DNA of 64,000 nt from Gamsiella multidivaricata (taxonomy: Eukaryota; Mortierellomycota; Mortierellomycetes; Mortierellales; Mortierellaceae), in NCBI RefSeq assembly GCF_025024155.1, contig NW_026251815.1, positions 35,003 through 99,002 of the forward strand, in the 5' to 3' direction. The position numbers were made by a program, and so were the translations under genes. Under the pieces are notes generated by a model that had not been told where the DNA came from, ran no database searches, and saw only the letters and a program-made list of their open reading frames with translations. Of this stretch, positions 39,701 through 53,300 are shown in pieces; positions within the stretch are counted from its first letter, which is position 1, and every line of letters begins with the position of its first letter.

Positions 39701-42700
39701 GATTGAAATCGCCTGTTGAAATCAAGAACAACTGAATCCAGATCACGCTCGATACTCGACATTTCCTCCCAATTAGTCACAAATGGTTGACCAAAGAAGG
39801 TGGCGCGGGCCGTGTTGCTAGGAGTTAAAAAACCCTCCTTGGGTTGAAGTGACATGGTCCGCAGCAGCTGTGAAAGCATGCCTCTGCCGATATAGGTGTC
39901 GCGCGGAAAGTAGAGTCCGTTCGTGATAATTTTGTCCGAGAAAAGTTGGTTCCGAGCGCCTGTGTAGATTGTGTCACGAAACTCGGTCGCCATATAGTTT
40001 GGATTCCAAGGTTTGAGGGCTGGTAGTGGTATTGGAAGACTCTCTGGCAAAGGTGTCTGTTCGAATCCAGGACCATCCTCGTTGCTCCACGGTTGATCCG
40101 GCATTATGTAGTCATCTACTGGAACGTCACCTTCCATGTCTCCGGTATTTTCCTGGCGTGTTGCCTTGCCAGCTCCTGGATGTTGACTATGATCGCGATC
40201 CCGGTGAGGCCTTGTTTTCCTCGGTGAAGCCTCGAAAAAAGGTTTGTTGACAAATTGTGGTCGGCTTGGCGCCGGTTGTTGTGGGTGCCAGCTTGATAGA
40301 TGAGAGTATATCGTTCGCTGGCGCAGCACCTTTGGTCTGCTCTGAGTTGCCCGGTTTGGCTTTGACCGCGTGTGTGGCTGTTGGGGGCGCATCGGTTTGA
40401 ATACCCGCAGCTTAGGGATGACTTTGGGACGGCACAGTCGTCTTGGTGGATGTGTAGGTGTGGTAGTATCGTATTGGTTGAGGGAGTGTTCGATATAGCC
40501 TGCACTGTCTTGGTATTCTTGGTCATGGAACGCATAACCGTCCCCAAAAAAGTCCTGATCTGTATCGGAATTGTGCCTCTCGTGTAGAGGACGGTTCTGG
40601 TGCCTGTAATATCCACGAATGTCATTTCCAGCGCGTTTCCTTGGTTGAGAATTGACGGCGCTGTCCTGAAAGTCGTCCGAAACAGCTGAATCGGATCCGG
40701 AGCCCACTTCCTGTGCGTCTGCCGAAGAGTACTCGCTGAGATGGCTGTATGAACGTGGAGTATTTCTAATGTGGCCATTCGCAGATCGACGAATTTTTGT
40801 TGACGGCAAATTCCGACTTACTCGACGTCGCTTCCTCGAGTATGTAATCGAGGAAGACGACTGCTTGGGCTTCGATGACCTATGAGGACCCCTGACAATC
40901 ATTCTGTCGATCATGTCCAGTCGTTCGGCACGAAATGCTGGGCGACCTTTACTCGACGGATTCTGGAATGCCTGTGACTCCCTAGTCGATCTACTCCGAT
41001 CATCTGTTGGATCCTGCCTCTTTGGTGAAGTTTGCCGCTCAGAATCCGATGAACCCGCATCTTTTAGGGACAATGACTTTTGATATTCATGGTTATAGGG
41101 CTAAGTGACAATATGAATGAAAAGTTAATTAATAATTTAGAGTAGAAATGATAGTAATTTCAAAATACATAACCGAGCCCATTTACCTCAGACGACAATG
41201 AGCGACTCTTGGACGGTACAATGTCCTTCAAGCTAGGATGGGACCTCCACATGTCGCCATGAGAATCGCTATCAAAATCAGGACTGCCCGGAGAAAGATC
41301 CCGAAATGATTCGTCCTCAGTCTCGCTCTTATCCTGTGCCAACTGGGCGATAAAGTCGTTCAGTGCACCACCACGATCTTGACCTGATGATGCGATCCGT
41401 CTTTTGGCATGGTGTGCAAACTGTATTTGTTCCGGCTCGGCTCTAGTTTCCACAGCGGACGCCCGTGTGCACGCCTGCTTTGAGCGCATCGATCTCAATG
41501 CCGCAGCATCATCTGGTAATAAATTCCTCTTGAAGAACGCCATGGGCAGAACGTGCTGTCGAATTTTTTTGGTTTTCTTGATCGATGGCAGGGGTTCGCT
41601 ATCGCTATCGCTGAAGGAGTCGTGGGCCATGTCGACTTGCAAGATGTTGGCCACGTCAGTCCTAGATGGTGTTCCTGACATAGATCCGTCTGGTGACGGC
41701 ATGCCAGCCTCGTTTTCTTCATCGGTCGAATGATGTGGAGTTGCCGAAAAAAATCTCATCTGGTAGGGAATCGCTGGTTCTGCATCGACAGGATCCAGAG
41801 GCTCCAGGGGCTGTAATGCCAGTCGTTCGAGTTTTTGTTTCGCCCGTGCACTCAGTGCCGGAGGCAGTTTGACGCGGAGAAGGGAGTCATTAACGTCCTT
41901 GGTTGCTGATTTGCGAGCATCTAAGTGTGTAGGCGTTAGGTATCGGCGGCGCAACTCCTCAATCGTTGGAAGGTCGTCATCATCCAAATCCTGAAGGAAA
42001 AAATCCATATTTGCCATAGTTCTTTTATCCTTTATCTTTTTCAAGTGCGGACGCTGCATTGACCTCAGGGGACCATCAAGCACATCTGGGTCATCGATAC
42101 CGTCTACTGCGTGCACATCTCGCGCACCACGGTCCTCATAGTCTGGGTCTTCTTCGTCGTCCTGCTGATCCAGCAGAGCGAGATCCTCCCGCGAAAGGTC
42201 CCGTGCAAGGGAATGTCGAGAAGAACCGCTGCCTCGGCTTCCGATAAGTCTAGCATGCAGCTGCTTGTCGGCGGTGTAGGGCATACGCTGTTGGAATGTG
42301 CGTTCTCTGAGCGGATAGGAGCGGATAACCGGTTGATACACTTGGCTCTGATAATTCACCGGCAGTTCTGCCAAGGTTGACGATTCATTGTGGCCTGTAG
42401 AATGGTCGACGCGGTCCACAAAGCTGGTACTGGATTGACGCGGCTCAAAGATCCCCATGTTTTCGTCGATCAAGATGTCGATACTTTGAGTAGACCCGTC
42501 ATGGCCCCCATTCTCCGGATGCTCTAATACTGGCTCATCTGTAACCTGCAAGTTCAATCCTTCGTCCTCAGAGTCGGGTACATCCTATAGTCAACAATGA
42601 AATAATACAAAATTATCAAACGGCGCTCACGAAGACGTAAACTCCAATGGAAGATTGACTCTTTTTTTTTTTTTTTTTTTTGAGATGGCAGCTCTTCCTC

Positions 42701-43132
42701 GCTTACCTGCACGAACAAGTTTGATGATCTGGACTCGTTCTTGCCCTGGCCTGCCAGTTCAGTATGAGAAGCAATAGGTCGTGGGATAGCGGTATAAGGT
42801 TTGACACAGGTCAACTCCAGTGGCCCTTCATCTGAGCCGCAGTTCTTCCTCCTAGCATTGACAACATCATACTCGGCTTCGTCTCCTGAGTCCGGGACAA
42901 GAATTTTTGACCGAGGCGGTATGGTTGTGGACGGTGCAAGGGACGATCCCCGTTGAATTTCAGATGCTGACGCCGTGTCCCAACTTGAGTTACTGATGGG
43001 TATGAAGTCATTTGGGGGTGTTGGCGGGGATTGCGGGACTTCTCCTTTTGAAGGATTAGGAGGGGAGCTGATGGTCGAGTGCTGTTCCTGAAGCACCTGT
43101 TCAGAGTGTTGTTTTGCGCTTCGTTTTGGCAT
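33800..43132 (-). CDS. MMS22: Mms22/Mus7-family replication-fork repair protein
   Basis: Seven exons: 43132-42707, 42584-41187, 41100-37890, 37797-36491, 36404-35494, 35388-34787 and 34692-33800. They join in phase to about 2915 residues. The N-terminal third is disordered and acidic/basic with PDSGDE and VPDSEDE stretches. The middle and C-terminus are helical. The region around CFEVFLKILAKTIHW, KRLLSSVSPAIV, LCNPCNLVLVVALLVP and RIMLESIFYLGTAW matches the Mus7/Mms22 conserved core by eye. Mms22 is the substrate adaptor of the Rtt101/Cul8-Mms1 ubiquitin ligase that helps stalled forks recover. This protein is longer than the yeast and fission-yeast forms, mostly through the disordered N-terminus. 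Intron 1 contains a 20-nt homopolymer run. The gene is divergent from the + strand gene at 43657. Confidence 0.78.
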
Positions 43133-43656
43133 CGGGTCTGAGTTGGGGCAGGCTGCACACGTTCTGCCTCAGACAGTGCCTTGGTTGATCTAGCCGGTAT
43201 ATTGGAACAGCGAGGTTATTGTGGTTAAATTGTTGTCCACAGCAATATTTTGGTGGCGTTTTCTGCTCCTTGATTGGCTAATACCTCGCCAGGACTCAAT
43301 GTTCTGGAATCGCACTGGTATAACAAGGTGTGGGTGTGCGTAGTGCCGCTCGGTATTGCTGCTGCTATCCTTGAGGTAGAGTAAGGGAGTAGAGGTCTAC
43401 GGAGGTCATGAACGGAATGTGTCCTGAAAAAGCGAGGAAGTGAAAGAAGGCTAAAAAGAGTGTGCTCGATAGTCATCAAAATAAACAAAACGCGTGCAAC
43501 CAAGAGAGAGTTCAGGTACACGTCGCAATCTTCTCACACTCCGCGCTCTACCCCGCACTTCCCTCCATTCACAAAGCAACATCCCATCCAACATTCCAAC
43601 CTAACGAGTCTTTGGGAAGGGGATTGCACCCCTGCGTTCGCGCTCAACAGTAACCA

Positions 43657-45060
43657 ATGTCTTCTCCTGTTCCTTCTACCGACCCTTCCTCTGCTTACGA
43701 CGGTAGCAGTAGCATCAAAGAATTGCCTCTTGAGGCTACCCAGACACATGAACCTATCTACCCGCACTCCAATACTGCTCCTATGCTACAGCTAGCTGTA
43801 CCATTTGCAGGAACGCTTATGGAGGAAGACCAAGCCTTAATCTCCAAGATCTACTCCAATATCGAGCAGTTACCGGAGTCAGATCGACTGCAGTCCCAGT
43901 ATGTCATCCTGTACTCAGGTATGTCCTTCGTGAAGTACACTTTCCAATTTGGATGTCTCCTTGCTTCATTGATGTAACCAACGCCGTTTATGTTAGACAC
44001 TCTATGCCCAATCCTGAAGTACCATGCAGAGCTGTTCTCCGAAATCATGCGCGTGCTCCCAGGTGTCATTGATGCAGGAACAGCATTGACTGAGCAAAGG
44101 CTAAATATGCAGGGACAGCCACCACCACCGGACACAGCAACCAACAGCCAAAACGATGGCTTCGCTTCGCCCATTCTTTCGCCCTCCAATATTTTGGCAC
44201 TTATTGTATCACCAAAATCAGATACTCATATCAAAGTGATGCTGCCCGAACCCTTCCACCTGGATCTAATCGATCGGATACGAATGGCGGACATTCAAGC
44301 AAAGAACTCGCCACCTTGCCTTCGGCGTGTGCTCCTTGTAGATGACTCTTGGGCTCGCCTGCAGGTCAAGCATAGTCCTTTGGTGATCTGGCGAAGTACA
44401 GATGCAGCTCGGGAGCACTATGTTCAGTCTTTCGCCCGCGAGTGTCAACGGCTGCAGAGTCTTTTGGCATGCATTGCCGCAACGTCTAGGATGGGCATTG
44501 GACCTATGGATTTGATCTGTGTGGTGGATCAATTTGAATCAGAGGTCTATGGAGTTCCAGCTGGCATTCGAAGCAAAGTGATCTTTATCGTGACAAAGGA
44601 CCGCGAGGAACGACCCAAGGCAGTGGCACTCAAAACAAGCAGACATTGGATCGACCGAATCTTTCTGAGGTCAGGTTATGATCTGACTTGGATACATGCG
44701 AATGTAATCCCGCTTTATGTCGAACTCCCTGGTGCATCCAGCCTCAGTCTGGCAGGCCAACGAGTGGACTCGACTTTTAGAGGCACCGGTATTTACCTGT
44801 CATCGAAGCGACCACAGGAGGCATATGTGAGGGTCAAAGTGCGAGAGGGAGAGGGAGAAGAGGTACTGGAACGCAGTGTGCTGGAGGAAATTGGGCGGAC
44901 CGAAATATTTGAGATGCAGGCGATACGCAAGCCAATGTTTGAAGAATTGATGGAGAACATGTCCCTGGAGAGTGACATACGCGTAGGTGGAAGAGGCAGG
45001 AAGGATAACGAGGAGAGTGGCGATGGTGAGACCATTGCTGATACAAATCCGTTTCTGTGA
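43657..45060 (+). CDS. Unrecognised protein, 441 residues
   Basis: Exons 43657-43918 and 43997-45060 are joined by a GTATGT donor and a TTAG acceptor, in phase. ATG 43657 follows a pyrimidine-rich leader. The protein has a Ser/Pro-rich N-terminus, a helical segment (about 50-110) and then an alternating alpha/beta region. Its strands include RRVLLVDDSW, PMDLICVVDQFE and KVIFIVTKD, and it ends in a charged tail. The middle could be a Rossmann- or nuclease-like fold. I see no catalytic signature and do not assign a function. The gene is divergent from MMS22 with about 520 bp between starts, so the promoters may be shared. Confidence 0.75.
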
Positions 45061-45176
45061 AGCCAAATATCTTCTCTAACATATAGCAATTGGCATGTGG
45101 CCGCGAATGTAGACCGGCAAAGCCTCGTAGCAGCAGTGGTATTTATGCAGTGGTATAAATTCTGCCGCGCACCGCC

Positions 45177-45184
45177 TATAAAAA
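45177..45184 (+). promoter_or_regulatory. TATA box of the MED25 gene
   Basis: TATAAAAA lies 376 bp upstream of the chosen MED25 start and 117 bp after the preceding gene's stop. Confidence 0.5.
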
Positions 45185-45552
45185 GACGGCGAATTGGGCA
45201 CATTTTATTTTTCTCTTCAGTGGACACACGCTCACTCGCTGCTTCGTATTCGCCCGCACCCTTCTTCATAGTCTCCACATCTCTCCACATCCTCTTTGCA
45301 ACAATAGACTCTCAGTCGCGTCTACCTATAATACCGTCCTTAATATTTACCTTGGACACCTCTGGAGACAACGTCCGATCTACTCCTGATCAGCCGCCAT
45401 CCTAATCACCTCAAGCAACTGGACCAAAAAAGCGACATTCGTTGTCAATCAGCATACTAGCAAATAGTCCAGCAAGAGTAATACCAAGCAGCAATACAGA
45501 CCATAGCCCTCGCCCTAGTACTCTCTTCACACCTACAATTGATACCACAGCG

Positions 45553-48546
45553 ATGCTGGCAGCCAACGCACACACGCCCTCGGTAGGGCCTACAGCAACC
45601 TCTCCCGCATTTGGTCTCGCCTCTCCAGGGGCAAGTGCCTCGCCCATGCCACTTCACAGTGTCTCGACACCAGGTCCGCCTACCCACCGACACGAGATTC
45701 TCTGCGTCTTTGTTATTGAGAACTCAGCCAGGATGGGTCCCAATTTCGAGACGCTCCTGATTTCTTATATTGAACCCATTCTTCGGTAAGAGATTGTGAT
45801 ACCGTTTCTGATCTGGAGCGAAGTGTACTATCCATCACCACGTCTTCAATTGACAATAGGCATGAGTATGAAGCACCATGTCCTTTATGTTCCTTTATTT
45901 GTGGGATCAGTTAGTGCTAAAAGGCGCGTTGTGATGTAGCTCAATGGATATGGATTTGCATGCCCACTCCTCTTGGTTGTTTCTCACTGCTGGTGCTTAA
46001 TCGACCTTAATTAATTTCGTACGACCGTTAGACATTTCCGGACACCTCCAATCGATCCAGAAACAAACCAACCTCGACCCAAGGACGTGGTAGGAGGCTA
46101 ATGCTATCGATCAGTAAAGGCAATGACTCCAGGAGTCCAGAGATAGGGCAAGGTTGCTAACATGTATCGTCTTGGTTTGGTCGGCTAGCCCCTTGTACGT
46201 TGTGGACTGGCTATTTATGGCGATTACCAACCCAGCTCAGCTTCGACAGTCGATACGCGATATTTTACAAACGATCCTCTGAACTTCCTCCGTGAATTGC
46301 GAATGATCAAGTTTGAATATGGTGGCGTCTTCCGCAACGCTGTCACTGAGGGTCTCGTCTCGGCACTTGAGGTACAGCATCCTTCACAGTAGTCGTTGGT
46401 GACACTGTTCCTAGGAACATTATGACTAACCGCGCACTCCATTGCCTTTCTGTAGATGTTTGATCAGTACGATGAACTTCGAGGGATCGACGGCGCCGAA
46501 CCGGAGCGGCATCTTATTCTTGTCGCTGATAGCTCCCCTCACACGACGGGCTGCCGATGCAACTCCAGTGAGCGATACGACAATTACAATCTTAATGATG
46601 CAGCGCAGGAACTACTCAAAGTAGGTCCTGTTATAGTTTTGTCCGTGTACTAGATCCCTTTGCTTCATTATTAACTAGATACTTCTCACGATCCTTAGCG
46701 TTTGATCACCCTGTCATTGATAGCGCCATCACAGCACAGCGAACTAATCGAGCTGGTCAAAAAGGTACATTGCCGATTAAGAAAGCCATTCAATGCTGGG
46801 ACTCGTCGTATATCTTCATATTACAGTTCCTAATCACGCTTTACCCTATTACACAGACGAACCAGCAAACGGTTGAAATTATCGATGCATCGCCAAAATC
46901 GTCTTCAAGTCATATCGTCAAACTTGCCGGATTCCAGCTTCCTGCAACACCACCAGCAGTCGCCGCGCCAGCCAGCTCCACCCTACAGGTGTCCGACTCT
47001 CACAATGTCCCCGCAAACCAGGCCAAGAGGGGCAGCATGGCTGGACCGTCAGAATCCGGGGACCTTAAGCGGGAGACGTCTGCCAGCTCACCAGCTGCCA
47101 CTGGAAACTCACCAAAATTATCTGGACCCTCTGCGAAACGGACCAAAATCGACGACACCCACACGCCATCTGCGCCTGTTCCTGCTCCAGATGATAGCCG
47201 AAAGGTAGCGCAGGATCAAGCTGCCAAACCTGGAGTCGACGCTCAGCCAGTCCCGATAACCGGCACTCCAGAGACCACAGCCGATGCTGTTACCACGGCG
47301 GCCAGTCCTGCGTTGTCCAAAGCTCGAAGTGCGGTGGCCCAGCCAAAGACTACCCCACAGCTCGCATCAACGCCTCAGCAGGCGCAAGCGCAGCTGCAGC
47401 AACAACAGCCGCAGCAGCAACAGCAGCAACCTGGGCACACGCCGAATCAGGCTACATCAACACAAATGTTGAATTTGGGACCAGGATTGACGCTGACGCC
47501 ACAGCAACATCAACAACTGACAGCACAACATGTCCAGGCACTTAAAGTCCACCAGCTTCAGCAACTACAGCAACAGATCGCACAGCAGCAGCAACAACAG
47601 CAACAGCAGCAACCATCGCAACAACAGCCGCAACAACAGCAAGCATCGCCACTGATTAAGCAGCAACAGCTGGCACAGCAGCTGGTAGCTCATCAAGCTG
47701 CTCAGCTAGCTGCAGCGCAACAGGCTGCTGCTGCTCAGCAGTCGCAGCAGCAGCAGGCGCAGAGGCAGGCTGTTCAACAACAACAGCAACAACTCCAGCG
47801 TCAGTTCTTGCTCCAGCAACAACATCAACAACAGCAACAACAACAGCAGCAGCAACAACCACAGCAACAGCAGCAACAGCCGCAGCAGCAACCACAGCAG
47901 GGCTTCCCCAATCCAACCCCAACCACATCTGTCAGCATGGGCGTGAATTCCAGTCCCGCAAAATCTCAGCCTGCAGGTGCGACTGGACAGGAGTACAATC
48001 TCTATCAACAGCAGCAGCAACACCTCAAGGCGCAGCCCCTACAGGCCCAGCTTCAGCAGCAAGCTGCCCAACAACAGCAACAACAGCACCAACAGCAACA
48101 ACAGCAACAACAGCAACAACAGCAACAATCTCAACAGCAGCAGCAACAACCTCAACAACAACTACAGGGCTCGGCGTCTGGGGTCGGCTCACCTTTGGTT
48201 GCCAAATCTGCGGCGATGGGTTCTCCACTGCAGCGTAATGTAAGTTCGCCTGTGGCCAACATTGCCGCAGGATCACCGATTGTCACGGCAGCAGTGCAGC
48301 AGGGACAAGCGCCAGGGCAGCAACAACAGCGTCCGGCGCAGGCATTGGCCACTAATCTTCCAGCTGGTCAGCAGCAGTCGCAACAGCATATCACCCCACA
48401 ACTCACAGCCGCTCAGCTTCAGGCTCTGAGGGCGCTTCAGCAGCGTGCCAGCGGCGGTTCACTTACGCACCAGCAGCAACAGCAGCTCATCCAACTCATG
48501 GCTATCCAACGACAAAATGCTGTCGCACAAATGCAGCAGCAGCAGC

Positions 48547-48589
<43 letters not shown>

Positions 48590-50206
48590 GCAACAGCAGC
48601 AACAGCAACAGCAATCGCCACAAGTCGCGCCACAACAGCAACAAGCGCAGCAGCAGTTACAGAACATCCTTCTACTACAGCAGAGAAACCAGATGCTACA
48701 GCAGCAGCAACAACAAAACCAGAACCAGCTACTCCAGCTGCAGCAACAGCAGCAACAGAACCAACAGCAGCAACAGCAAAATACAGCATTACACTCACAA
48801 GGAACTTTGGTTGCGCAGGATGGGCAACAGCAACTTCCGCAGCCGTTGCAGCCAAATCTACAGCAACAAATGCAGACGCTTCATCAGCAGCATCAGCTAC
48901 TGCTACAGGCTGCTCAACAACAGCAGCGTAACAACGGGTTAGGCGGTGATCCCGTCTGGTCGGGCGATATTTCTTGGATGATCAATACACCGAACGGTCA
49001 ACCGCCACGGGAATATATGTGCTCGGTGTCGACCTTTGCGGGCAAGAAGATCGACAAGTCCCTGGAAGAGGAATAGTAAGTGCTTATGCACTCGATCCAT
49101 TGCCCCATTCAGCATTCATTGCCCTATCTAGCGTTCATAACGAACTTATATTGATGTACTAACTGGTTATTGCTTGTGAACGGTCCATAGCTCCTTTTCG
49201 CTCTGGCCCAAGAAACTCATCATCTCGGGCCACATGCCCGCCAAGACTTCTGAGCTACAGAAGCTCGCCGAGACCCACAGCCTCCCCTTCATCTACATCT
49301 ACCCCTCTGCCGGCAACTCTGTCGAGAACAGCTCCATTTTTGATGCCTTCACCAAGAACCTCGGCATCAAGAAAGTCGTGGCGACGGTTCGATTCCCTCA
49401 GATCGGTCCCAACGCCGGCATGGTCCTGATCTACAATGAGAAGCGTTTCAATCTGATCGGGTTGCTGTTCCTGAAGGTTCCTATCCCTAATCTGCAAGTG
49501 ACCGTGGGCATACCGGCGGCTATTCAGCAGCAGCAGCAACAGCTTGCGGCGCAACAGCAACAACAGATCCAGCAACAGCAGCAGCAACAACAACAACAAC
49601 AACAGCAACAGCAACAGCAACAACAGATACATCAGCAGCAAGCAGGAGTGAACACACCCAATATCATATCACCCACGAATCAGCCCGGCGGGATTACACC
49701 TCAGCAACAACAGACTTTCCTGTTACAGGCACAGCTTATCCAACAGCAAAAGGCCAGGATGCTGCAACAACAGCAGCAACAGCATCAGTTCGCGTACCAG
49801 CAGCAGCAGGCATCATCGCAGGCTGGACAAGGTATTCGGTCGATTATTAGGAGACCCGATCGAGCATTCTTATTTTAAATATCGTTGCTGATTTGATTTT
49901 TCTTGCTTCTTCTTTTCTATGCTCATTGATATAGCTGCAGTAGCGAACGCTAACAATAGCCCAATCCAAACAATGGGCATGCCAGGACAGACATTGGGCG
50001 CTCCCAACGTGTTACAGAACATGCAAGGGGCACCCTTCACAGCACCGGCACTCATCGCCATGCAGCAACGCCTCCAGCTGCAGCTGCAACAACAGCAACA
50101 GCAACAGCAGCTGTTACATCATCATCAGCAGCAGCAACAACAACAACAGCAACAACAGCAACAACAACAGAACCAAGGCCATATGCAAGATCCGAATCAA
50201 GGCTAG
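45553..50206 (+). CDS. MED25: Mediator subunit 25 with polyglutamine expansions
   Basis: Eight exons: 45553-45785, 46032-46089, 46189-46371, 46456-46620, 46699-46764, 46857-49075, 49191-49831 and 49935-50206, giving 1278 residues in phase. An N-terminal von Willebrand A domain (about 50-255) shows VFVIENSARMGPNFETLL, GLAIYGDYQ, RYFTNDPL and HLILVADSSP, as in MED25. A long Gln-rich linker includes a run of about 30 Q (near 48532-48612). The ACID domain follows: PVWSGDISW, WPKKLIISG, VLIYNEKRFNLIGLLF. The C-terminus is again Gln-rich. By family, the vWA domain docks MED25 to Mediator and ACID binds activators. The exon 6 acceptor could instead be at 46825, adding about 10 residues. Intron 6 has a perfect TACTAAC branch point (49158). 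The subunit is missing in budding yeast but known in animals and plants. Confidence 0.9.
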
Positions 50207-50358
50207 AGTCATTAGAGTCGAAGAACTGTAATATACTTTTTTGTACCCCTTTTTTTTTTTTTGGGCGCCGCAACGGTTGAATGCAATGTTTTATTGCTTG
50301 ACCAGATGTAATGAAAGTGTCGCTATTGAGCACGCAACAGGTTCGCAAAAAGGCGCGT

Positions 50359-53300
50359 TCATAGTATGAACTTATCCTGGCACTTATCCACCAAGAGCAT
50401 CAATGTCTTAACCATCTCTGCAAGTTCCGTGGAGTTGATCGGATCTTCGCCCACAAGGCTGTTCACATCCCAATCAGCGACCGCGCCCGGGATGAGCTTC
50501 AGATTTGACTTCAGCTTATTGTTCAGCGCCTCGTTGCAGACCTCGAACTCGTACCACATCTTGTTGCCCTCCTGGGCCGCCCTTCCTGTCACAGATTCGA
50601 GTCCCGCTGTTCTCGACAGCTTCAGCTCCTCGACCTTATGCACCATCACCGTGAACTGCCCGGGCTTGTCAAAGGTGAACGTCTGTCGCAAACTGATCCT
50701 GCGGACCTCCAGGAAGTTTTTGACGTCGTAGCAAGTGATATGACTGTTCCTTGTTCTTTTATCGAGAACGACAGAGAAGACGCAAGCATTAATAAAAGTT
50801 CCGCATTTGCATATACAAGACCATCGATATCATGACTGCTGGGTTAATTTACCCGATGGAGAGCTTCTTGCGGAACACGGAGAAGGGCTTCACGTCTGTT
50901 CGGCCCAGAGCGCTCTTGGTGTCATGGATCACGCCCTCTCTAGCCTGAAGAAGAATCTCAAAATCCATGTGCTTGTCAACCGCATTCCAGGTCACCTCGC
51001 CGTACGTTTCCCAAGGAGTCACCACGCGATCGAGGACAGCGACTGTTGTGGGCACTGTTACGATGGTGTGAACGTATTTGGACGTTGGGTTGGTTCTGGT
51101 ATTGCACTCCACTTCGAAATGGGCCGACTCTGACTTTTGTGGGCCTAGGAATCCATACATGTTGCGGATGTTGTTGTGATCAACCGTCGCACTATTGGCA
51201 ATAAGAGTGACGAAAGAGAAAGAGAATAATTGGTGGACAAACTTGCAAACGTAGTAGACTACAAACGTACAACATGTAAAGTGATTAAGAGCCCTACATG
51301 GGAGAGAAAAGCGGTCGGTTTCCGCGCTCCTTCACGATAACGCTCTCGAGCTGAGTGTACTCCCATGGTTGATTGAGGATCGAGGGGTCCGTTGGATAGA
51401 GTACACATCCAAGTCGTCCGGTAAGCCGAATCTCCTTGCGCTGTCCACGCAGTTCCTTCAAGCCATTTCTGATGTTCTCCGAGAGTTGGCGCATGTTGTA
51501 TACCCTCATACCCTGGACAAAAGGCGATTGTGGTGTAGCTGGCGGTGTAGCTGGCGATATGTCTCCACTACCAGGTCCAGCTTGAAGTCGTGGAAGAATG
51601 TGGATAGTTCGCTCATGGTCCTCATATTCCTTAACCGGATCCCGCAATCTCGCCTGCTCCAAGTCGTTGCTGTTATATTCTCTGGGCCTTGAGCTGTTAG
51701 ATGGTTGCCCACGGATGCCCTCCAAGTAGGCAAACTCTTGCTCACCGAAGACGAGGCTGTCATTGGTCTGTGATACTGGGTTATCTCGTTGTAGGCTACT
51801 AGAAGGTCTTCTTGACGAAGGCTGAGATGGGGCCGGTGAAGGTGTACTCCATCCAGAAGAGCTCGTGTCGACTCGTCTCATAGGCGGCAGTGATGGCATG
51901 CCTGTCCTCTTGGGCGCGCCCTTTGGGGTGGATGACAATGAGGGGAAATCGCCGGCATCGCCTGCGTTGAATTCAGGTGCTGGCCACTCAGACTCCTCCG
52001 CTCTCTGGAATGTTGTTTGAATCGCTGGCGCAGGCCTTCTGCTACTGGATCCTCCAGGGGAAGGCCAAGATGACTGGCCGGGCGAGGAACTGGAAGACCA
52101 CGGCGACTGCTTTTGTGAATGTGTGGATGATGAAGACTGGTTTTGTGGGTTTGGAGACCACGACGGCCGGCTTGGCGATGGATTCGAATATCGAGGACTG
52201 GTGATGGCCTCCCTGCTAGGACTAAATCCAAACTCGGGATTTTCTTGTTCATGCCACTCTCCTCTACCTGTGGCGCTCCCAGAACGAGATCCTGCCAAAG
52301 ACGACCGTGTCTGGTGGTCTGAAGCAGGAGATCCTCGGCCCCAAGCTTGTTGTGAGGGTCCTTTTCCTTTCTGCACACTACTGCTGATTGCAGGGGTAGC
52401 TGGGAAACCTGGCGGTGGATCGAGCGTGCGAGAGGGTAATCTGACACCGTTACGAAGTGTCCAGGTACTGCGAGCTACATCAAACACAGCCTTCTCGATA
52501 ACGCTGAAACGCCCAGGTTCGGCTTTTGTCAGAGAAGATGGCAGAAATGACAGATGCTCCGAGTAATATTTGTGTTCTGCAACCGGCACAAAGAGTAGCC
52601 GAAACTCCTCGCGGCTGCTGCCATAAACAAGGGCAACCTTTTCCATCCTAAAGGGCGTGCGGAGAAAGTACTCCTGCATCTGCTCGATCTGCTGAATGCA
52701 TTTCACTACGTTGTTCCTGTTGTCGCCGGAAATGGTGATAAGCTAACGTAGGTAAATCCACATACATGGCGAAGCGTGCATGAGTACCATATCCACTTCA
52801 GATCGGACGGGCCCTGATAACAAAAAGGTCACGAGAAAACTTTGCTCCTTACTCTTCCATCGGCAGAGACCTCGGCTACGCATTCGCAGCCTTGGGCCAG
52901 CATTGTCGGCAAGTCGTCCCTCTGGCGTTTGTCCGCGTAATACATCTGGAATGGGTCCCGAACTCGCTCATCGACGTGGAAGTCGATCGACTGTCTGCTC
53001 TGTTGAGATGGAACAGGCTGTAGTCCTGATGACGTCCCTGATGTGCCGGGGTCGTCTAGGTCGATCAGAAGACCATAGTTGTCGTTTGATTGCGCTTCTA
53101 TCGTGTCGGATGATGCGGGAATCGAGTCTCGGGTCGGTCTGTTAGGGAGTACAGGCCGCGCTGGGGTCTAAATTACAGTACGATACGAGAAAAAGGTTGC
53201 TGGTCAGCGGCAATGCTGCGGACGAAACAATGGTCTCTGCCGATGTACCAAACGCTGAGGATGAGAGCAGAGCAATGCAAGGAAAGATGTGGTCAAAACC

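Noticed and set aside
45935..45985. tRNA-like A box (TGTAGCTCAATGG)
   Set aside because: No B box, no cloverleaf and no acceptor stem follow; it lies in MED25 intron 1.
46770..46856. MED25 polyQ frame starting inside the intron
   Set aside because: The upstream exons with the vWA domain join in phase at 46857, so the earlier open frame is intron read-through.
48437..48855. Poly-Cys, poly-Leu and poly-Val frames opposite MED25
   Set aside because: These are antisense readings of the polyQ tract.
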